This document shows, one piece after another, positions 1 to 8,956 of a stretch of DNA of 64,000 nucleotides. The notes under the pieces were generated by a model. That model searched no databases, was not told the DNA's origin, and saw only the letters and a list, made by a program, of their open reading frames with translations. Every line of letters begins with the position of its first letter. Position 1 is the first letter of the stretch. The position numbers and the translations under genes are program-made. Source of the stretch: Thermodesulfobacteriota bacterium (GTDB lineage: Bacteria; Desulfobacterota; Desulfobacteria; Desulfobacterales; Desulfosudaceae); contig JBFMDX010000022.1 in assembly GCA_040753795.1 (NCBI GenBank), forward strand, positions 1-64,000, given 5' to 3'.

Positions 1-215
1 AGGTTTGGGTCCCCGCTAAAGAAGCCTATTGGATCTTTACGCAGGTATCTTCCGATTTCTGGTTCGTAATACCTAAACCCGTTATAATGCAGCCCCGTCT
101 CGGCATCGTAGTATTGGCCCGGGAACCTGAAATTTTCCTGGGTGATGAAATCCAGGTACTGGCGCCGGGATTCCGCCGGCGCCGGGATTCCGCCGAAATT
201 CGTCACGTCAGACGC
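1..215 (-). pseudogene. RHS repeat-associated core fragment, cut by the window edge
   Basis: Read on the minus strand this stretch encodes the conserved end of an RHS/YD-repeat protein: [20 protein letters not shown] followed by [15 protein letters not shown] and SGDPN, running off the window. RHS core domains close the shell of polymorphic toxins and wall-associated proteins. No start codon with a ribosome site is visible. The reading frame is the same one used by the secreted protein upstream, continuing past its TAA stop at 219-221. It may be the remnant of a displaced RHS gene or the tip of one whose body lies outside. The RHS assignment is firm from the motif; whether the gene is functional cannot be judged here. 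Confidence 0.65.
161..194. repeat. perfect 17-bp tandem duplication
   Basis: GGCGCCGGGATTCCGCC occurs twice head to tail (161-177 and 178-194), between the stop of the secreted protein and the RHS core motif. Seventeen is not a multiple of three, so gain or loss of one unit changes the frame entering the RHS segment. It looks like a slippage duplication. Confidence 0.85.
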
Positions 216-218
216 GTT

Positions 219-1964
219 TTACTGCAAGACGGACCGCAGAAAACACCCGCCGCCACTGTTATGATGACCGTCTCCGTCGCCACCGTCTGTTCCATCCCCG
301 TTGTCTTCATAGAACAAAGCCGGTCCGGAAGGGTCTACAACGACGCCGTTGGCAACACCGTCCGCGTCGCCGATGCCGCCATCCTGGAACGTTAATGTCA
401 CCGACAGGCGATCCTCACTGAAGACGGCCTGGCCGGAATAATCGTACCAGCCGTTGACCGGGTCATGCTTGTACCAGATCGCGCCCTCGGGGATCGGTTG
501 GGAGCAGTATAGGGTCAGTGCGATGGTGTCGCCGGGGGAAGCCGTCAACACCCGGAATGTCACCAGCCCCAGGGGAAAAGCGTCCGGCCGGTTGGTCATG
601 TCGGGCACGCTGGCGTCGTCGATCCATTCCAGGTATTCCAGAGCCGTTTCCTCCGGAAGGATGAAGCCGAAATACAGGCCGGAACCATCGGACACCACGG
701 CGATATTATCCTGGTCGCGATCCGGGGTGCCGTTACCGTCAAGGTCAAGATCTTCCGGCAGATCCTCGTCGGACGTCCAGACAGCGGTAAATTCGGCGGT
801 GACGGCGATATCGGCCATGACATGGGTGTCCTGCCGGGTGGCGGTGGCGACCCCGTCACTCCACTTCACAAAACGGTAGCCCGGGTCCGGCTGGGCCGTG
901 ACCGGTGATCCGTCCGTACCCTGGCCGACGGTCTGGGTGCTGTCACCGATGATGGAACCGTTGTCCCCGGCCGTGTAATTCAGGGCAAAGGTGGTGATAA
1001 CCGTTTCAAAAAAAGCCGTCACGGAAATATTCCCGGTCACATTGCTGTCCAGGCGCGGATTATCTATAGATCCGTCGTCCCATTGCGTGAAAGCAAAACC
1101 GGGATCGGGCACGGCAAAGACTTCCGATCCGCTGCCGCCATGGAGGACCTGCTGGGGGGTGGAGCCGCTGATGGCGCCGTGATCTCCGGCCGTGTATTCA
1201 AGGGTGTAGATGTCTCTGGCAAAAAAGGCTGTGACCGCCAGGTCGGCGGCGACGTTCATATCGGTCCGGATTGCGGTAGCAACACCGTCGCTCCAGCGCG
1301 AGAAATGGTAACCGTAACGGGGCACCGCTCTGACCGCCGAACCGTCCGCCCCGCAATCAACCGTCTGGGGGCTGGCGCCGATAATGGTTCCGCCGGTGCC
1401 GGCGGTGTAGGTCAGGGTAGCCGTACAAACCGATGCCCTGAACCAGATGTCGGAGCCGGCCACGAACCCGGCTCCGGCCGTGGCCATCCCGCCGGCGTAG
1501 CTGTTCGTTACGTCATAGCGGAATTTAATGCCATTGACGCCGCCGAGTTCGTTCGTGAACAGGAAGGTATACTGCTGGCCCGCCGTGATCGCCACGCCGC
1601 CCACCGCGTAGGTGTTCTCCCCGTGAACCAACGCGGGCAAGCCGGTCTGGGTGGAGAGCAGGTCGGGCCCGGCGAGGCTTTGACCATTGTAAATTTTAAG
1701 TGTCATCAGGCCGGCATTCGGCGTATCGGCTTTTACGGTTATGGACTGGAGCGTGCCGTCGCAGGTCGGCGTCCAGGATTGGCCGACGGTCAGCGGAGCG
1801 GTGGTGTTGTTTTCTACCAGAAATTCGTCCGTGCAGCCCGCGAAAGAATGGGCCGGAATGCCGATCAGCAAGGCCAGCAGGACGGCCAGCCCCAGGGCGG
1901 CTTTCATTATATGAAAGCTTTTCTTACAAGATACGAATACATCGTTTAATGACTTTTTAGCCAT
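219..1964 (-). CDS. secreted protein with InlB-type repeats and choice-of-anchor U domain
   Basis: A 581-residue exported protein. The start is ATG at 1964, with GGCGGGG about nine bases upstream; a TTG eight codons earlier is possible. A signal peptide ends near AHSFAG. A beta-rich N-terminal domain follows, then three repeats of about 65 residues sharing YTAGxxGxI, WSDG or WDDG and VTAFF signatures (divergent InlB/Listeria-type B repeats). The next segment, DLPEDLDLDGNGTPDRDQ onward, resembles the choice-of-anchor U domain, and the tail is GGGCFLRSVLQ. A C-terminal Gly-Gly-Gly-Cys-Phe motif after such a domain is typical of surface-anchored proteins of deltaproteobacteria. Adhesive or structural surface role inferred. 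The RHS motif lies directly beyond its stop. Confidence 0.75.
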   Translation of the reverse strand: MAKKSLNDVFVSCKKSFHIMKAALGLAVLLALLIGIPAHSFAGCTDEFLVENNTTAPLTVGQSWTPTCDGTLQSITVKADTPNAGLMTLKIYNGQSLAGPDLLSTQTGLPALVHGENTYAVGGVAITAGQQYTFLFTNELGGVNGIKFRYDVTNSYAGGMATAGAGFVAGSDIWFRASVCTATLTYTAGTGGTIIGASPQTVDCGADGSAVRAVPRYGYHFSRWSDGVATAIRTDMNVAADLAVTAFFARDIYTLEYTAGDHGAISGSTPQQVLHGGSGSEVFAVPDPGFAFTQWDDGSIDNPRLDSNVTGNISVTAFFETVITTFALNYTAGDNGSIIGDSTQTVGQGTDGSPVTAQPDPGYRFVKWSDGVATATRQDTHVMADIAVTAEFTAVWTSDEDLPEDLDLDGNGTPDRDQDNIAVVSDGSGLYFGFILPEETALEYLEWIDDASVPDMTNRPDAFPLGLVTFRVLTASPGDTIALTLYCSQPIPEGAIWYKHDPVNGWYDYSGQAVFSEDRLSVTLTFQDGGIGDADGVANGVVVDPSGPALFYEDNGDGTDGGDGDGHHNSGGGCFLRSVLQ

Positions 1965-2053
1965 TTTGGGTACCCCGCCTTTTTTCAACTTTAAGTAAGG
2001 TTGTCGGTTTTGCTAAAGGATAACGCGGAACGGGTTATCGTCCACGATCTTTT

Positions 2054-2401
2054 TCACGGTGTTGCCGTTGGCGTCGTACCCGATGCCGGCGCCACCGGCG
2101 CCTGGCCGTTTTCGCAAACTCCCGCCAGGCGGGCCGTCAGGGCATCATTTTCATTCATCAGTGAACTGACCGTGTCCTGGACATGCGTCAAGGAAGTTTG
2201 CAGTTCCTGGCGCGTCGCGCGTTCATGAAAAAACAGCCCGGCCAGGCCCAGAGCCATAATCAGCAGCAGCAAAACCGTGCCGCCCAGGACAAACAGATAA
2301 CGCCTGGGGTGATTAATCCGGACGGTCCGTCCGTATTCATTGATGAGCAGCAACTGCCAGTTGCCCCGGGGGCGGGACGGCTTTCCGCGCTTTTCATTCA
2401 T
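2054..2401 (-). CDS. small single-pass membrane protein with coiled coil
   Basis: 115 residues from ATG at 2401, overlapping the ruvB stop by eight bases (ATGAATGA), so probably translationally coupled. The N-terminus is basic ([12 protein letters not shown]), then one strong transmembrane helix (about residues 34-56, [20 protein letters not shown]), a heptad-like stretch ([29 protein letters not shown]) and a Pro/Thr-rich tail. The layout resembles N-terminal parts of cell-envelope M23-peptidase or FtsL-like proteins, but no catalytic domain is present. Function unknown; last gene of the ruv group. Confidence 0.65.
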   Translation of the reverse strand: MNEKRGKPSRPRGNWQLLLINEYGRTVRINHPRRYLFVLGGTVLLLLIMALGLAGLFFHERATRQELQTSLTHVQDTVSSLMNENDALTARLAGVCENGQAPVAPASGTTPTATP

Positions 2402-3425
2402 GCCAGGAAAACCCCAGATGCCGATAGGCTTCACGCGTCGCCTTTCTCCCCGAAGAGGTCCGCTGCAGAAAGCCCTCGGCCAGCAGAAAAGGTTCCACCA
2501 CATCCACCAGGGTATCCGTCTCTTCCTGGAGGGTGGCGCTGATGGCCTCTATCCCCACCGGCCCGCCGTCATAATAACTGATGATCGTGGTCAGGTAGGA
2601 GCGATCCAGCGGCGTCAGGCCCCGGCCGTCCACCCCCTCCAGCGCCAGGGCCGCGTCCACCACCTCGGCGTTCAGTTTCCCGTCGCAGCAGACCTGGGCG
2701 TAATCCCTGACCCGCTTCAACAGTCGGTTGACGATGCGCGGCGTTCCCCGGGAACGTCCGGCCAGGGCCAGGGCGCTGGCATCATCAATTTTCATGTTCA
2801 ACAGGCAGGCGGAGCGATGGACAATTTTCACCAGCTCCCCGATGGAGTAGAAATCAAATTTGCGGAAAATGCCGAACCGGTCCCGCAGGGGGGCGGACAG
2901 CAACCCTACCCGGGTAGTGGCGCCGATAAGGACGAACTGATTGAGGCGGAACCGGTGGCTGCGGGCATGCATGCCCTTGTCGAAAACAAAATCAATGGCG
3001 AAGTCTTCCATGGCCGGATACAGCAACTCTTCCACTACCTTCGGGAGACGGTGGATTTCATCCACGAACAGGATATCCCCCCGCTCCAGGCGGGTCAGCA
3101 TACCGACCAGATCCCCCCCCCGCTCCAGGGCGGGACCGGAGGTGACCGTCAGTTCCGCGCCGGTCTCCACCGCGATGATATGCGCCAGGGTGGTCTTCCC
3201 TAAACCGGGGGGGCCGTGAAAAAGGATATGTTCCAGGGGCTCCTCCCGCTGACCGGCGGCTTTGATGGCGATTCGCAGCGTTTCCACCGTTTCGGCCTGG
3301 CCCACATAACCGGAAAAGTCCGGCGGCCTCAGGGAAAGAAGTTCCCGGCCCAGATCCGCTTCCGTGCTCTTCGGCGTCAGCGGCTTATCCTTGTCGGAAG
3401 AGAAGGTTAAAATCCCTTTTGCCAT
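2394..3425 (-). CDS. ruvB: Holliday junction branch migration helicase RuvB
   Basis: The hexameric AAA+ motor that drives branch migration with RuvA. The protein has 343 residues from ATG at 3425; an in-frame TTG at 3473 would add 16 residues. Walker A GPPGLGKT is at residues 71-78 and Walker B with VDEIHRL around 121-127. The sensor region reads [18 protein letters not shown], and the C-terminal winged helix ends near [13 protein letters not shown]. Length fits the family (about 330-350). It follows ruvA by 54 bases and overlaps the small membrane protein downstream. Confidence 0.97.
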   Translation of the reverse strand: MAKGILTFSSDKDKPLTPKSTEADLGRELLSLRPPDFSGYVGQAETVETLRIAIKAAGQREEPLEHILFHGPPGLGKTTLAHIIAVETGAELTVTSGPALERGGDLVGMLTRLERGDILFVDEIHRLPKVVEELLYPAMEDFAIDFVFDKGMHARSHRFRLNQFVLIGATTRVGLLSAPLRDRFGIFRKFDFYSIGELVKIVHRSACLLNMKIDDASALALAGRSRGTPRIVNRLLKRVRDYAQVCCDGKLNAEVVDAALALEGVDGRGLTPLDRSYLTTIISYYDGGPVGIEAISATLQEETDTLVDVVEPFLLAEGFLQRTSSGRKATREAYRHLGFSWHE

Positions 3426-3479
3426 GGGTCTGATCCATTGATCCTGGTGGCGGCCTACAAAAACCTGCCGCAAAACAGG

Positions 3480-4091
3480 TTACCGCGTTTTAAAAATTTC
3501 TTCCAGCAGCGCTTCCGGGGTCGCGATTGACGCCTGCCGCTGCAGGGCGTCAAAGATCATCTGCCTGGCCTCCAGCGTCCTGTATCCCAGCTGGCCGACC
3601 AGCACGTGCATGGTCTGTTCGATAAAAGCCCGGCTGTCGGTATCGGCCGCGGGGGCGGCCCCGGGGACATCACCGACGAACTGGCCGACCTTGCCATGCA
3701 GGGTGGCGATGATTTTCTGGGCGGTCCGGGAACCGATTCCCTTGAGCCCTCCCAGCAGGGTCGCGTTTCTGGCTTCGATGGCCGCGGCGATGTCGCTGAC
3801 CGGCAGGGTCAACGCCTGGGCCGCCTTCAACGGACCGATGGTCTCCACGGATATCAGCAACCGGAAAAATTCTTTTTCCTCCTCGGAGTTGAATCCGATG
3901 AGTACGGGCGCCGGCTGACGCTCGGTCTGGTGATAGTAGACATAAAAAAAGGCGGGATCTCCCTCGCTCTTGAGCCGGAGGGAATCCATGACGACCGCGG
4001 GCAGCAGCAGTTCATAGCCGACATGACCCGCCAGAAGCAGGATGCGATCGGCCCGTTTTTTTAAGATAACGCCCTCAAGGTATCCGATCAT
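3480..4091 (-). CDS. ruvA: Holliday junction DNA helicase subunit RuvA
   Basis: The tetrameric junction-binding protein that loads RuvB. It has 203 residues starting MIGYLEGVILKK, with ATG at 4091 inside the end of ruvC (17-base overlap), so the two are likely translationally coupled. The N-terminal OB-fold carries GYELLLP. A helix-hairpin-helix motif reads LKGIGSRTAQKIIATLHGKV, and the C-terminal RuvB-contacting domain ends in EALLEEIFKTR. A longer upstream reading of this frame would only be the shadow of ruvC. Order ruvC-ruvA-ruvB is the usual one. Confidence 0.97.
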   Translation of the reverse strand: MIGYLEGVILKKRADRILLLAGHVGYELLLPAVVMDSLRLKSEGDPAFFYVYYHQTERQPAPVLIGFNSEEEKEFFRLLISVETIGPLKAAQALTLPVSDIAAAIEARNATLLGGLKGIGSRTAQKIIATLHGKVGQFVGDVPGAAPAADTDSRAFIEQTMHVLVGQLGYRTLEARQMIFDALQRQASIATPEALLEEIFKTR

Positions 4092-4560
4092 ATCGGAACA
4101 ATCCCATAATGGCCAGCGCCAGCGCGTCCGAAGCATGGTCCGGCCGGATGACCGTTTCGTGGCGGAGAATTCGGCGCACCGATTCGGCCATCTGTTTCTT
4201 GCCGGCGTTACCGTTACCGGTGATGACCTTTTTGGCCTCACGGACCGGTACGCTGACCACATCGGCTTTGGCCCGGTACCCGGCCAGCAGGATAATACCG
4301 GTCACCTGGCCCAGCATAATGCCGGAGGCCGGATACGCTTTCAAGGAAAACACGTCCTCTACAATCATGATGTCCGGTGATTCGGACTGAAGAAGTGACG
4401 TGATGCTGGAAAAAATATGATTGAGCCGGCCAGGCAGCGGCTGCGCCTTGTCGGTCTGGATGCTTCCAAACGAATAATGATGGATCTCGGTCTTTTCCCC
4501 CTCGACGATGCCGACGCCTGTTTCCGCCAGCCCGGGATCTATGCCGAGCACTTTTGTCAT
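4075..4560 (-). CDS. ruvC: crossover junction endodeoxyribonuclease RuvC
   Basis: The Holliday junction resolvase, 161 residues, RNase H-like fold. The acidic catalytic set is visible: D8 in GIDPG, E68 in IVEDVF, and the final HxxD pair H142/D145 in DHASDALALA. A His at that place also occurs in the Thermus enzyme. The gene starts nine bases after cpoB ends, so the ruv genes may be read from the tol transcript. It overlaps ruvA by 17 bases. Confidence 0.97.
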   Translation of the reverse strand: MTKVLGIDPGLAETGVGIVEGEKTEIHHYSFGSIQTDKAQPLPGRLNHIFSSITSLLQSESPDIMIVEDVFSLKAYPASGIMLGQVTGIILLAGYRAKADVVSVPVREAKKVITGNGNAGKKQMAESVRRILRHETVIRPDHASDALALAIMGLFRYDRIP

Positions 4561-4569
4561 GATGTCATA

Positions 4570-5334
4570 TCACAGCTCTTTGAGCCGCTGGGCCGCCAGT
4601 TTCGCCTCTTCTGAATTGGGGAAATCCCGGACCACCTGCTTGAGACGCAACCGGGCGTTGACATCATCCCTGATTTCCTTAAAGGCCAGCCCCTGCTTCA
4701 GCAGCGCGGCCGGAAACTTATTGCCCTTGGGATATTTATCGATAATTTTCTGGTATTCCAGGATGGCTTTCTCGAAATTCTTCTCCCGGTAGTAGGTTTC
4801 GCCTATCCAGAAAAGGGCATTATCACATTGCTCCGATTTCGGATAAAGCTGCACCATTTTCCCGAAAGCCGCGCGCGCCCCGTCATAATCGGCCGCGTTC
4901 AGCCGCTGGCGTCCCGTATCGTATAGCGTTTCCTCGTCAACAGCCGCTTCCGGGGGTGCCCCCGCATCACTTCCAGGGGCCGATCCGGCATCACCCGTCA
5001 CAACAGGCGCTCCGTCGGGACCCGTCGTCGCCGGGGCCGAAGGCGGTTCCTTGGCCTGCCGCCACGACTGGTATTCTTTGATATGACTGTCCAGGCGGAA
5101 AGCGGTCTGCTCCTGTTCACCGCGAAGCGCCTGCACCTCACTTCTCAAACTGTTCAGTCCGGCGTTGACCTCGGCGTACTCGCTTCTGCCCTTGTCTTTC
5201 TCTTTTTTAGATTTGTCGACTTCGTACTGCAGCCTGCGGCATTGTTGCTCCAGATCGTCTACCCTGGACGCACTGACGCAACCCGTCATCAGGCAGGCCG
5301 CCACCATACAGGTGAAGATATGTTGTGTTTTCAC
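4570..5334 (-). CDS. cpoB: Tol-Pal coordinator CpoB/YbgF lipoprotein
   Basis: A periplasmic protein that links the Tol-Pal machine to cell-wall synthesis during division. I take GTG at 5334, giving MKTQHIFTCMVAACLMTGC; a TTG six codons earlier is possible. The N-terminus is a lipoprotein signal with lipobox LMTGC, unusual since E. coli CpoB is soluble. A coiled-coil trimerisation region (VDDLEQQCRRLQYEVDKSKK onward), a Pro/Ala-rich linker and C-terminal TPR repeats (DTGRQRLNAADYDGARAAF, AILEYQKIIDKYPKG, LKQVVRDFPNSEEAKLAAQR) follow. It sits last in the tol operon. Confidence 0.9.
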   Translation of the reverse strand: MKTQHIFTCMVAACLMTGCVSASRVDDLEQQCRRLQYEVDKSKKEKDKGRSEYAEVNAGLNSLRSEVQALRGEQEQTAFRLDSHIKEYQSWRQAKEPPSAPATTGPDGAPVVTGDAGSAPGSDAGAPPEAAVDEETLYDTGRQRLNAADYDGARAAFGKMVQLYPKSEQCDNALFWIGETYYREKNFEKAILEYQKIIDKYPKGNKFPAALLKQGLAFKEIRDDVNARLRLKQVVRDFPNSEEAKLAAQRLKEL

Positions 5335-5410
5335 GGCACCGTTCCCGTGCAAAAAAACAGCCGCCCGACTGTTTCAGCCGGACGGTATTACGTGCTTGAG
5401 TCAGAGGCAG

Positions 5411-5443
5411 CCGTTGCCCGGTCGGGAGAAAACCAGGCAACGG
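5411..5443. other. intergenic hairpin between pal and cpoB
   Basis: Inverted repeat CCGTTGCCCGG (5411-5421) and CCAGGCAACGG (5433-5443): an 11-bp stem with one mismatch and an 11-base loop, in the 220-base gap between pal and cpoB. No T run follows on the minus strand, so it is more likely an mRNA-processing or stability hairpin, or an attenuator, than a full terminator. Confidence 0.45.
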
Positions 5444-5554
5444 TTGTCGACTCTGCGCATTCAGAATGGACGAAAGATGGTGTTCCCGGCGGGAGAAGTC
5501 CCGCCGACACTCCCTGCCCCCCTGCTGGCGGGCCTTCCGTCCACCGTATCAGGA

Positions 5555-6073
5555 CTAATGAATGACAAAATGGGCCCGTCTGTTCTTGGCCCAGGCGTCT
5601 TCATCATGACCCGTATCCACAGGTTTCTCTTCGCCGTAGCTGACCGTGTCCAGGCGGGAAGATTCAATCCCCATGTCCACCAGGAACTCCATAGCGCTCT
5701 TGGCGCGTCTTTCACCCAGGGCGATGTTGTATTCAGCCGTGCCGCGCTCATCGCAATGGCCTTCGACGGTCACCGATTCATCGGCATTGCTGCGCAGCCA
5801 GGCGGCCTTGCGCTCAAGGACGCTGCGGGCATCCGCGGTCAGATCGGACCTGTCAAAATCGAAATAAACGTCTTCGTTCTCAAACGCTTCCCGGGCCCGC
5901 TGCATTTCCATACGGACAGCCGCGTCTTCATCCACATCAGACGACTTTACCGTCGACTTTTCCTGAGTAGCGCCGGTGTCGGGTTTGACCTGCTTCTTGG
6001 AACAGGAGATTGTGAAAACCATCCCGCACACCAGCAGCGCCGCAATCATGATCGTTAAAATTTTCCTTACCAT
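5555..6073 (-). CDS. pal: peptidoglycan-associated lipoprotein Pal
   Basis: An outer-membrane lipoprotein that binds peptidoglycan and TolB. It has 172 residues. Lipoprotein signal [18 protein letters not shown] ends at lipobox TISC. A charged linker precedes the OmpA-C domain: [39 protein letters not shown] (the peptidoglycan-contact segment) and NRRAHFVIH at the end. Preceded by tolB (52-base gap) and by a good ribosome site (GGAGGACAAC before ATG). Length and order are standard. Confidence 0.96.
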   Translation of the reverse strand: MVRKILTIMIAALLVCGMVFTISCSKKQVKPDTGATQEKSTVKSSDVDEDAAVRMEMQRAREAFENEDVYFDFDRSDLTADARSVLERKAAWLRSNADESVTVEGHCDERGTAEYNIALGERRAKSAMEFLVDMGIESSRLDTVSYGEEKPVDTGHDEDAWAKNRRAHFVIH

Positions 6074-6124
6074 TGTTGTCCTCCTAAATTACTTGTTGTT
6101 GTTATACGGCTTTGTGACAATTAT

Positions 6125-7456
6125 CTATTGACCCGCTGTCATGCCGAGCGACCAGGCCGGACACGTTTGCTCTCCCGGCAGTGTCAGCAGCCGTCTCTGG
6201 TCGGTCCCGGCAATTGTCATCACATATATTTTCGATTTGCCTCCCTCACGCGTCGAACTGAACGCGATCAGGCTTCCGTCAGGAGACCATGTCGGCGACT
6301 CATTGTCCCCTTGATTGTCAGTCAACCGGACGGACTGTTTCGTGCCGACATCCACCACCCTGATCTGAAACTGGCCGTCCTCCAGGGAGCTGTAGGCGAT
6401 CTTCTCATCCACCGGGCTCCATTTGGGGGTTGTATTATACTTGCCTTCAAAAGTCAACCTCTCTGTATTTCCCGAGGCGATATCCATGACATAAAGCTGA
6501 GGTGTCCCCCCCCTCTTGGACACAAACGCCACCCGGCCGCCGTCCGGGGAAAAGGTCGGAGACACGTCAATATCCCAGCTCTTGGTCAGCTGCTTGGTCA
6601 CTTTCCCTTCCCCGGTCAGCAGATAAATCTCCTGGTCCCCGGAAAAGGAGAGAGAGGCCGCCAGCTCAAAACGGCCCGGCCGCCAGACCGGAGAAAGGTT
6701 CACTCCCGGTTTATCGAACACATAGCCCCGTTTGTCCGAGAGGTTCTGGATATAAAGATCGGGCTTACCCTTGCGGTAAGACGTGAACGCCAGCCATTGA
6801 CCGTCCGACGACCAGGCCGGCGACAGTTCAATGACCTGGTTGTTGGTAATCCGGCGGGGATTGTATCCGTCGAACTCGCTGACAAAAATTTCCTTGTTGC
6901 CCGGTCCGTTGGAAACCAAAGCGATCTCGCTGTCAAAGTACCCTTTCCGGCCGGTCAGCCGCTCCATGACTTCGCTGCAGAAACGCCGGATGATTTTTCT
7001 CTGGTCGCTGATCCGGCCTTTATACCGTTTGCCCACCAGCATCTGCGCCTTGAAAACGTCAATCATTCTCAATTCATAGACGACATTGTCGTCTTCCAGG
7101 GAAACGCTGCCGGTCACCAGGAACTCGGCCCCGATATCCGACCAGTTTTTCAAATTGATCTCACTCAATCCGATGCCGGTCTGCCGGGGATCCTCCAGGA
7201 AGGCGGCCCTGTCGATAATACTGAAATAGCAAGTAAACTCTAATGTCTGGGCAATCAGATCGGCCGATTCCCGGGCCACGGTCTCCTCTTCGGCCGTACC
7301 CGCCAGGGACTTTAATTCAGGCACCGCCAGCGGGATTTTCCTTAAAAACGGATTGCTGATAACGATGGTATCATAACCGGCCAGAGCATGAGCCGGCACG
7401 ATCACGGCGACCAGAAACATCAGAACAGTTGCGCTAACGTATCGATACATCATCAT
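6125..7456 (-). CDS. tolB: Tol-Pal periplasmic beta-propeller protein TolB
   Basis: 443 residues, exported through a Sec signal (cleavage near AHALAG). The N-terminal alpha/beta domain (YDTIVISNPFLRKIPLAVP) is the part that binds TolA and colicins. The rest is a six-bladed propeller of WD40-like PD40 repeats with recurring SPAWSSDGQWLAFTS, SPTFSPDGGRVAFVS and SPTWSPDGSLIAFSS signatures. It bridges Pal to the inner-membrane TolQRA motor. Begins 17 bases after tolA ends. Confidence 0.96.
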   Translation of the reverse strand: MMMYRYVSATVLMFLVAVIVPAHALAGYDTIVISNPFLRKIPLAVPELKSLAGTAEEETVARESADLIAQTLEFTCYFSIIDRAAFLEDPRQTGIGLSEINLKNWSDIGAEFLVTGSVSLEDDNVVYELRMIDVFKAQMLVGKRYKGRISDQRKIIRRFCSEVMERLTGRKGYFDSEIALVSNGPGNKEIFVSEFDGYNPRRITNNQVIELSPAWSSDGQWLAFTSYRKGKPDLYIQNLSDKRGYVFDKPGVNLSPVWRPGRFELAASLSFSGDQEIYLLTGEGKVTKQLTKSWDIDVSPTFSPDGGRVAFVSKRGGTPQLYVMDIASGNTERLTFEGKYNTTPKWSPVDEKIAYSSLEDGQFQIRVVDVGTKQSVRLTDNQGDNESPTWSPDGSLIAFSSTREGGKSKIYVMTIAGTDQRRLLTLPGEQTCPAWSLGMTAGQ

Positions 7457-7473
7457 AAAAACACTCGCCTTTG

Positions 7474-8394
7474 TCAGTACATATCCGATGGCGTGAATTC
7501 CAGCCCCACGGTGTAGGAACGAAATCCATCGGGAAGCCTCGGAAGGGGATTGGATTTTAATACCGCCTTGTAAGCGGAATCGTCATAATACTCGTTACCG
7601 GACTTCCGGTCAAACCAGGTGTCGGTTATGGTACCGTCAGCGTCAATCTTAATGCCGATCACCGTTTTCAACTCCTGGTCGGCTCCGACCAGCTGGCTGG
7701 AAAACACCCAGTTCTTTAAAATATGGTAGCGGATCTCCAGCTTGTAGATATCGATCGCTTCCAGTTCCTTGTTGGATCCGCCCCCGGCGGGACCGCCCAG
7801 ACCCGGGCCGCCCCCGCCTCCCACGCTGCCGGAAACCGTCACCGACTGGTGACTGTTTTCCTCCGCCTGCCTTAAACGGGACAGGGCCTGGTTAATAGAG
7901 TCGGTTGACTCCGGAGCGTCCTCCTTCTTCTGCTCCACCTTCTTTTCCAGCCGGGCGATGGCCTTATCCAGGTTCTGCGCGGGATTGAAGGTTTTTTCCT
8001 TCAGGGCGGTTTTGACCTTGTTGGTCGGCTTGGCCGGCGCCATGGGGATGGCCGCCGGTGCCTGAGGCGTCGGCGGTGCCTGAACCGGTTTCGGCGCCTT
8101 GGGCTCGGGAACATTCTCGGCCTTCTTGGCGGGCGCCGGTGGCTGCGGTTCGGGTTGGCTCATCCGGGGCGCGGCCGGCGGTCCGCCGCCGGGAGGCGCT
8201 CCCGGCAGGCCGGAGACCAGATCCACACTAATCACCCGGGAAGAAAAGGAGTTCCGTTCACAGCCATTGAAACCGGAAAGAAGGATCATGCAAACCGCGA
8301 GGACGAGGTGACATCCCAGGGATATTCCCATGTAAGGCGCCAGGGTTCCGATATCCTGGGTGTCCTGCCGGAACAAAGGTCGTTCAAAAGTCAT
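7474..8394 (-). CDS. tolA: TolA/TonB-like energy-transducing envelope protein
   Basis: 306 residues. One N-terminal transmembrane helix (YMGISLGCHLVLAVCMILLS) anchors it. A long Pro/Ala/Lys-rich periplasm-spanning middle follows (PEPQPPAPAKKAENVPEPKA and more), then a charged helical part and a Gly-rich hinge (SVGGGGGPGLGGPAGGG). The C-terminal TonB/TolA fold has DIYKLEIRYHILKNWVFSSQ and ends in EFTPSDMY. By place between tolR and tolB it is the functional TolA, though the C-terminal domain is closer to TonB-type than to E. coli TolA. Confidence 0.88.
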   Translation of the reverse strand: MTFERPLFRQDTQDIGTLAPYMGISLGCHLVLAVCMILLSGFNGCERNSFSSRVISVDLVSGLPGAPPGGGPPAAPRMSQPEPQPPAPAKKAENVPEPKAPKPVQAPPTPQAPAAIPMAPAKPTNKVKTALKEKTFNPAQNLDKAIARLEKKVEQKKEDAPESTDSINQALSRLRQAEENSHQSVTVSGSVGGGGGPGLGGPAGGGSNKELEAIDIYKLEIRYHILKNWVFSSQLVGADQELKTVIGIKIDADGTITDTWFDRKSGNEYYDDSAYKAVLKSNPLPRLPDGFRSYTVGLEFTPSDMY

Positions 8395-8476
8395 GACAAT
8401 ATCTTGTGGTTTGTCAGGGAAACGACAAAAGCCACGAAGCCCTTACAATATCGGTCACGGCGGCGTTCGGGAATCA

Positions 8477-8956
8477 TCATTTTTTACTCATGCCGGGTGA
8501 TGATGTGCCGGGGATTTTCTTCTCCGCGTCTTCTTTCCCCTTCTTGCCGCTCTCCACCGGCTGGGTCAGCATGCCCAGTTTTTCCACGCCGGCGCCCTTG
8601 ATCTCGGCCATGACGCTGACCACAAATCCATAGGGGACGTCTTTGTCCGCTTTTAAAAAAACCTGCCGGTCTTTACGGTGTTCCATGATCGCGGCCAGTT
8701 TTTCCCCCAGAAAAGACAAATCGACTTCCACGGTATTGATAAAAACACGGCTGTCCCGGTCCACCGATATCACCAGCCGCTCCTCTTCTCCGGTGGGAAT
8801 CGGGGCCGCGGAGGTCTCCGGCAGGGCCACGTCCACGCCGTGGATCATCATCGGCGCCGTCACCATGAAGATGATCAGCAGGACCAGCATGACGTCCACC
8901 AGGGGCGTCACGTTGATCTCCGACATCAGGCTGTCGTTGTTCGCGTCCGACTTCAT
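8477..8956 (-). CDS. tolR: TolR/ExbD-type proton channel subunit
   Basis: 159 residues. The single membrane helix carries the essential Asp in INVTPLVDVMLVLLIIFMVT. The periplasmic domain continues to GVEKLGMLTQPV, and a Lys/Ser-rich tail (EDAEKKIPGTSSPGMSKK) extends beyond the usual length. The start overlaps the tolQ stop by four bases (ATGA), so the pair is coupled. It forms the proton-driven motor with TolQ. Confidence 0.95.
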   Translation of the reverse strand: MKSDANNDSLMSEINVTPLVDVMLVLLIIFMVTAPMMIHGVDVALPETSAAPIPTGEEERLVISVDRDSRVFINTVEVDLSFLGEKLAAIMEHRKDRQVFLKADKDVPYGFVVSVMAEIKGAGVEKLGMLTQPVESGKKGKEDAEKKIPGTSSPGMSKK

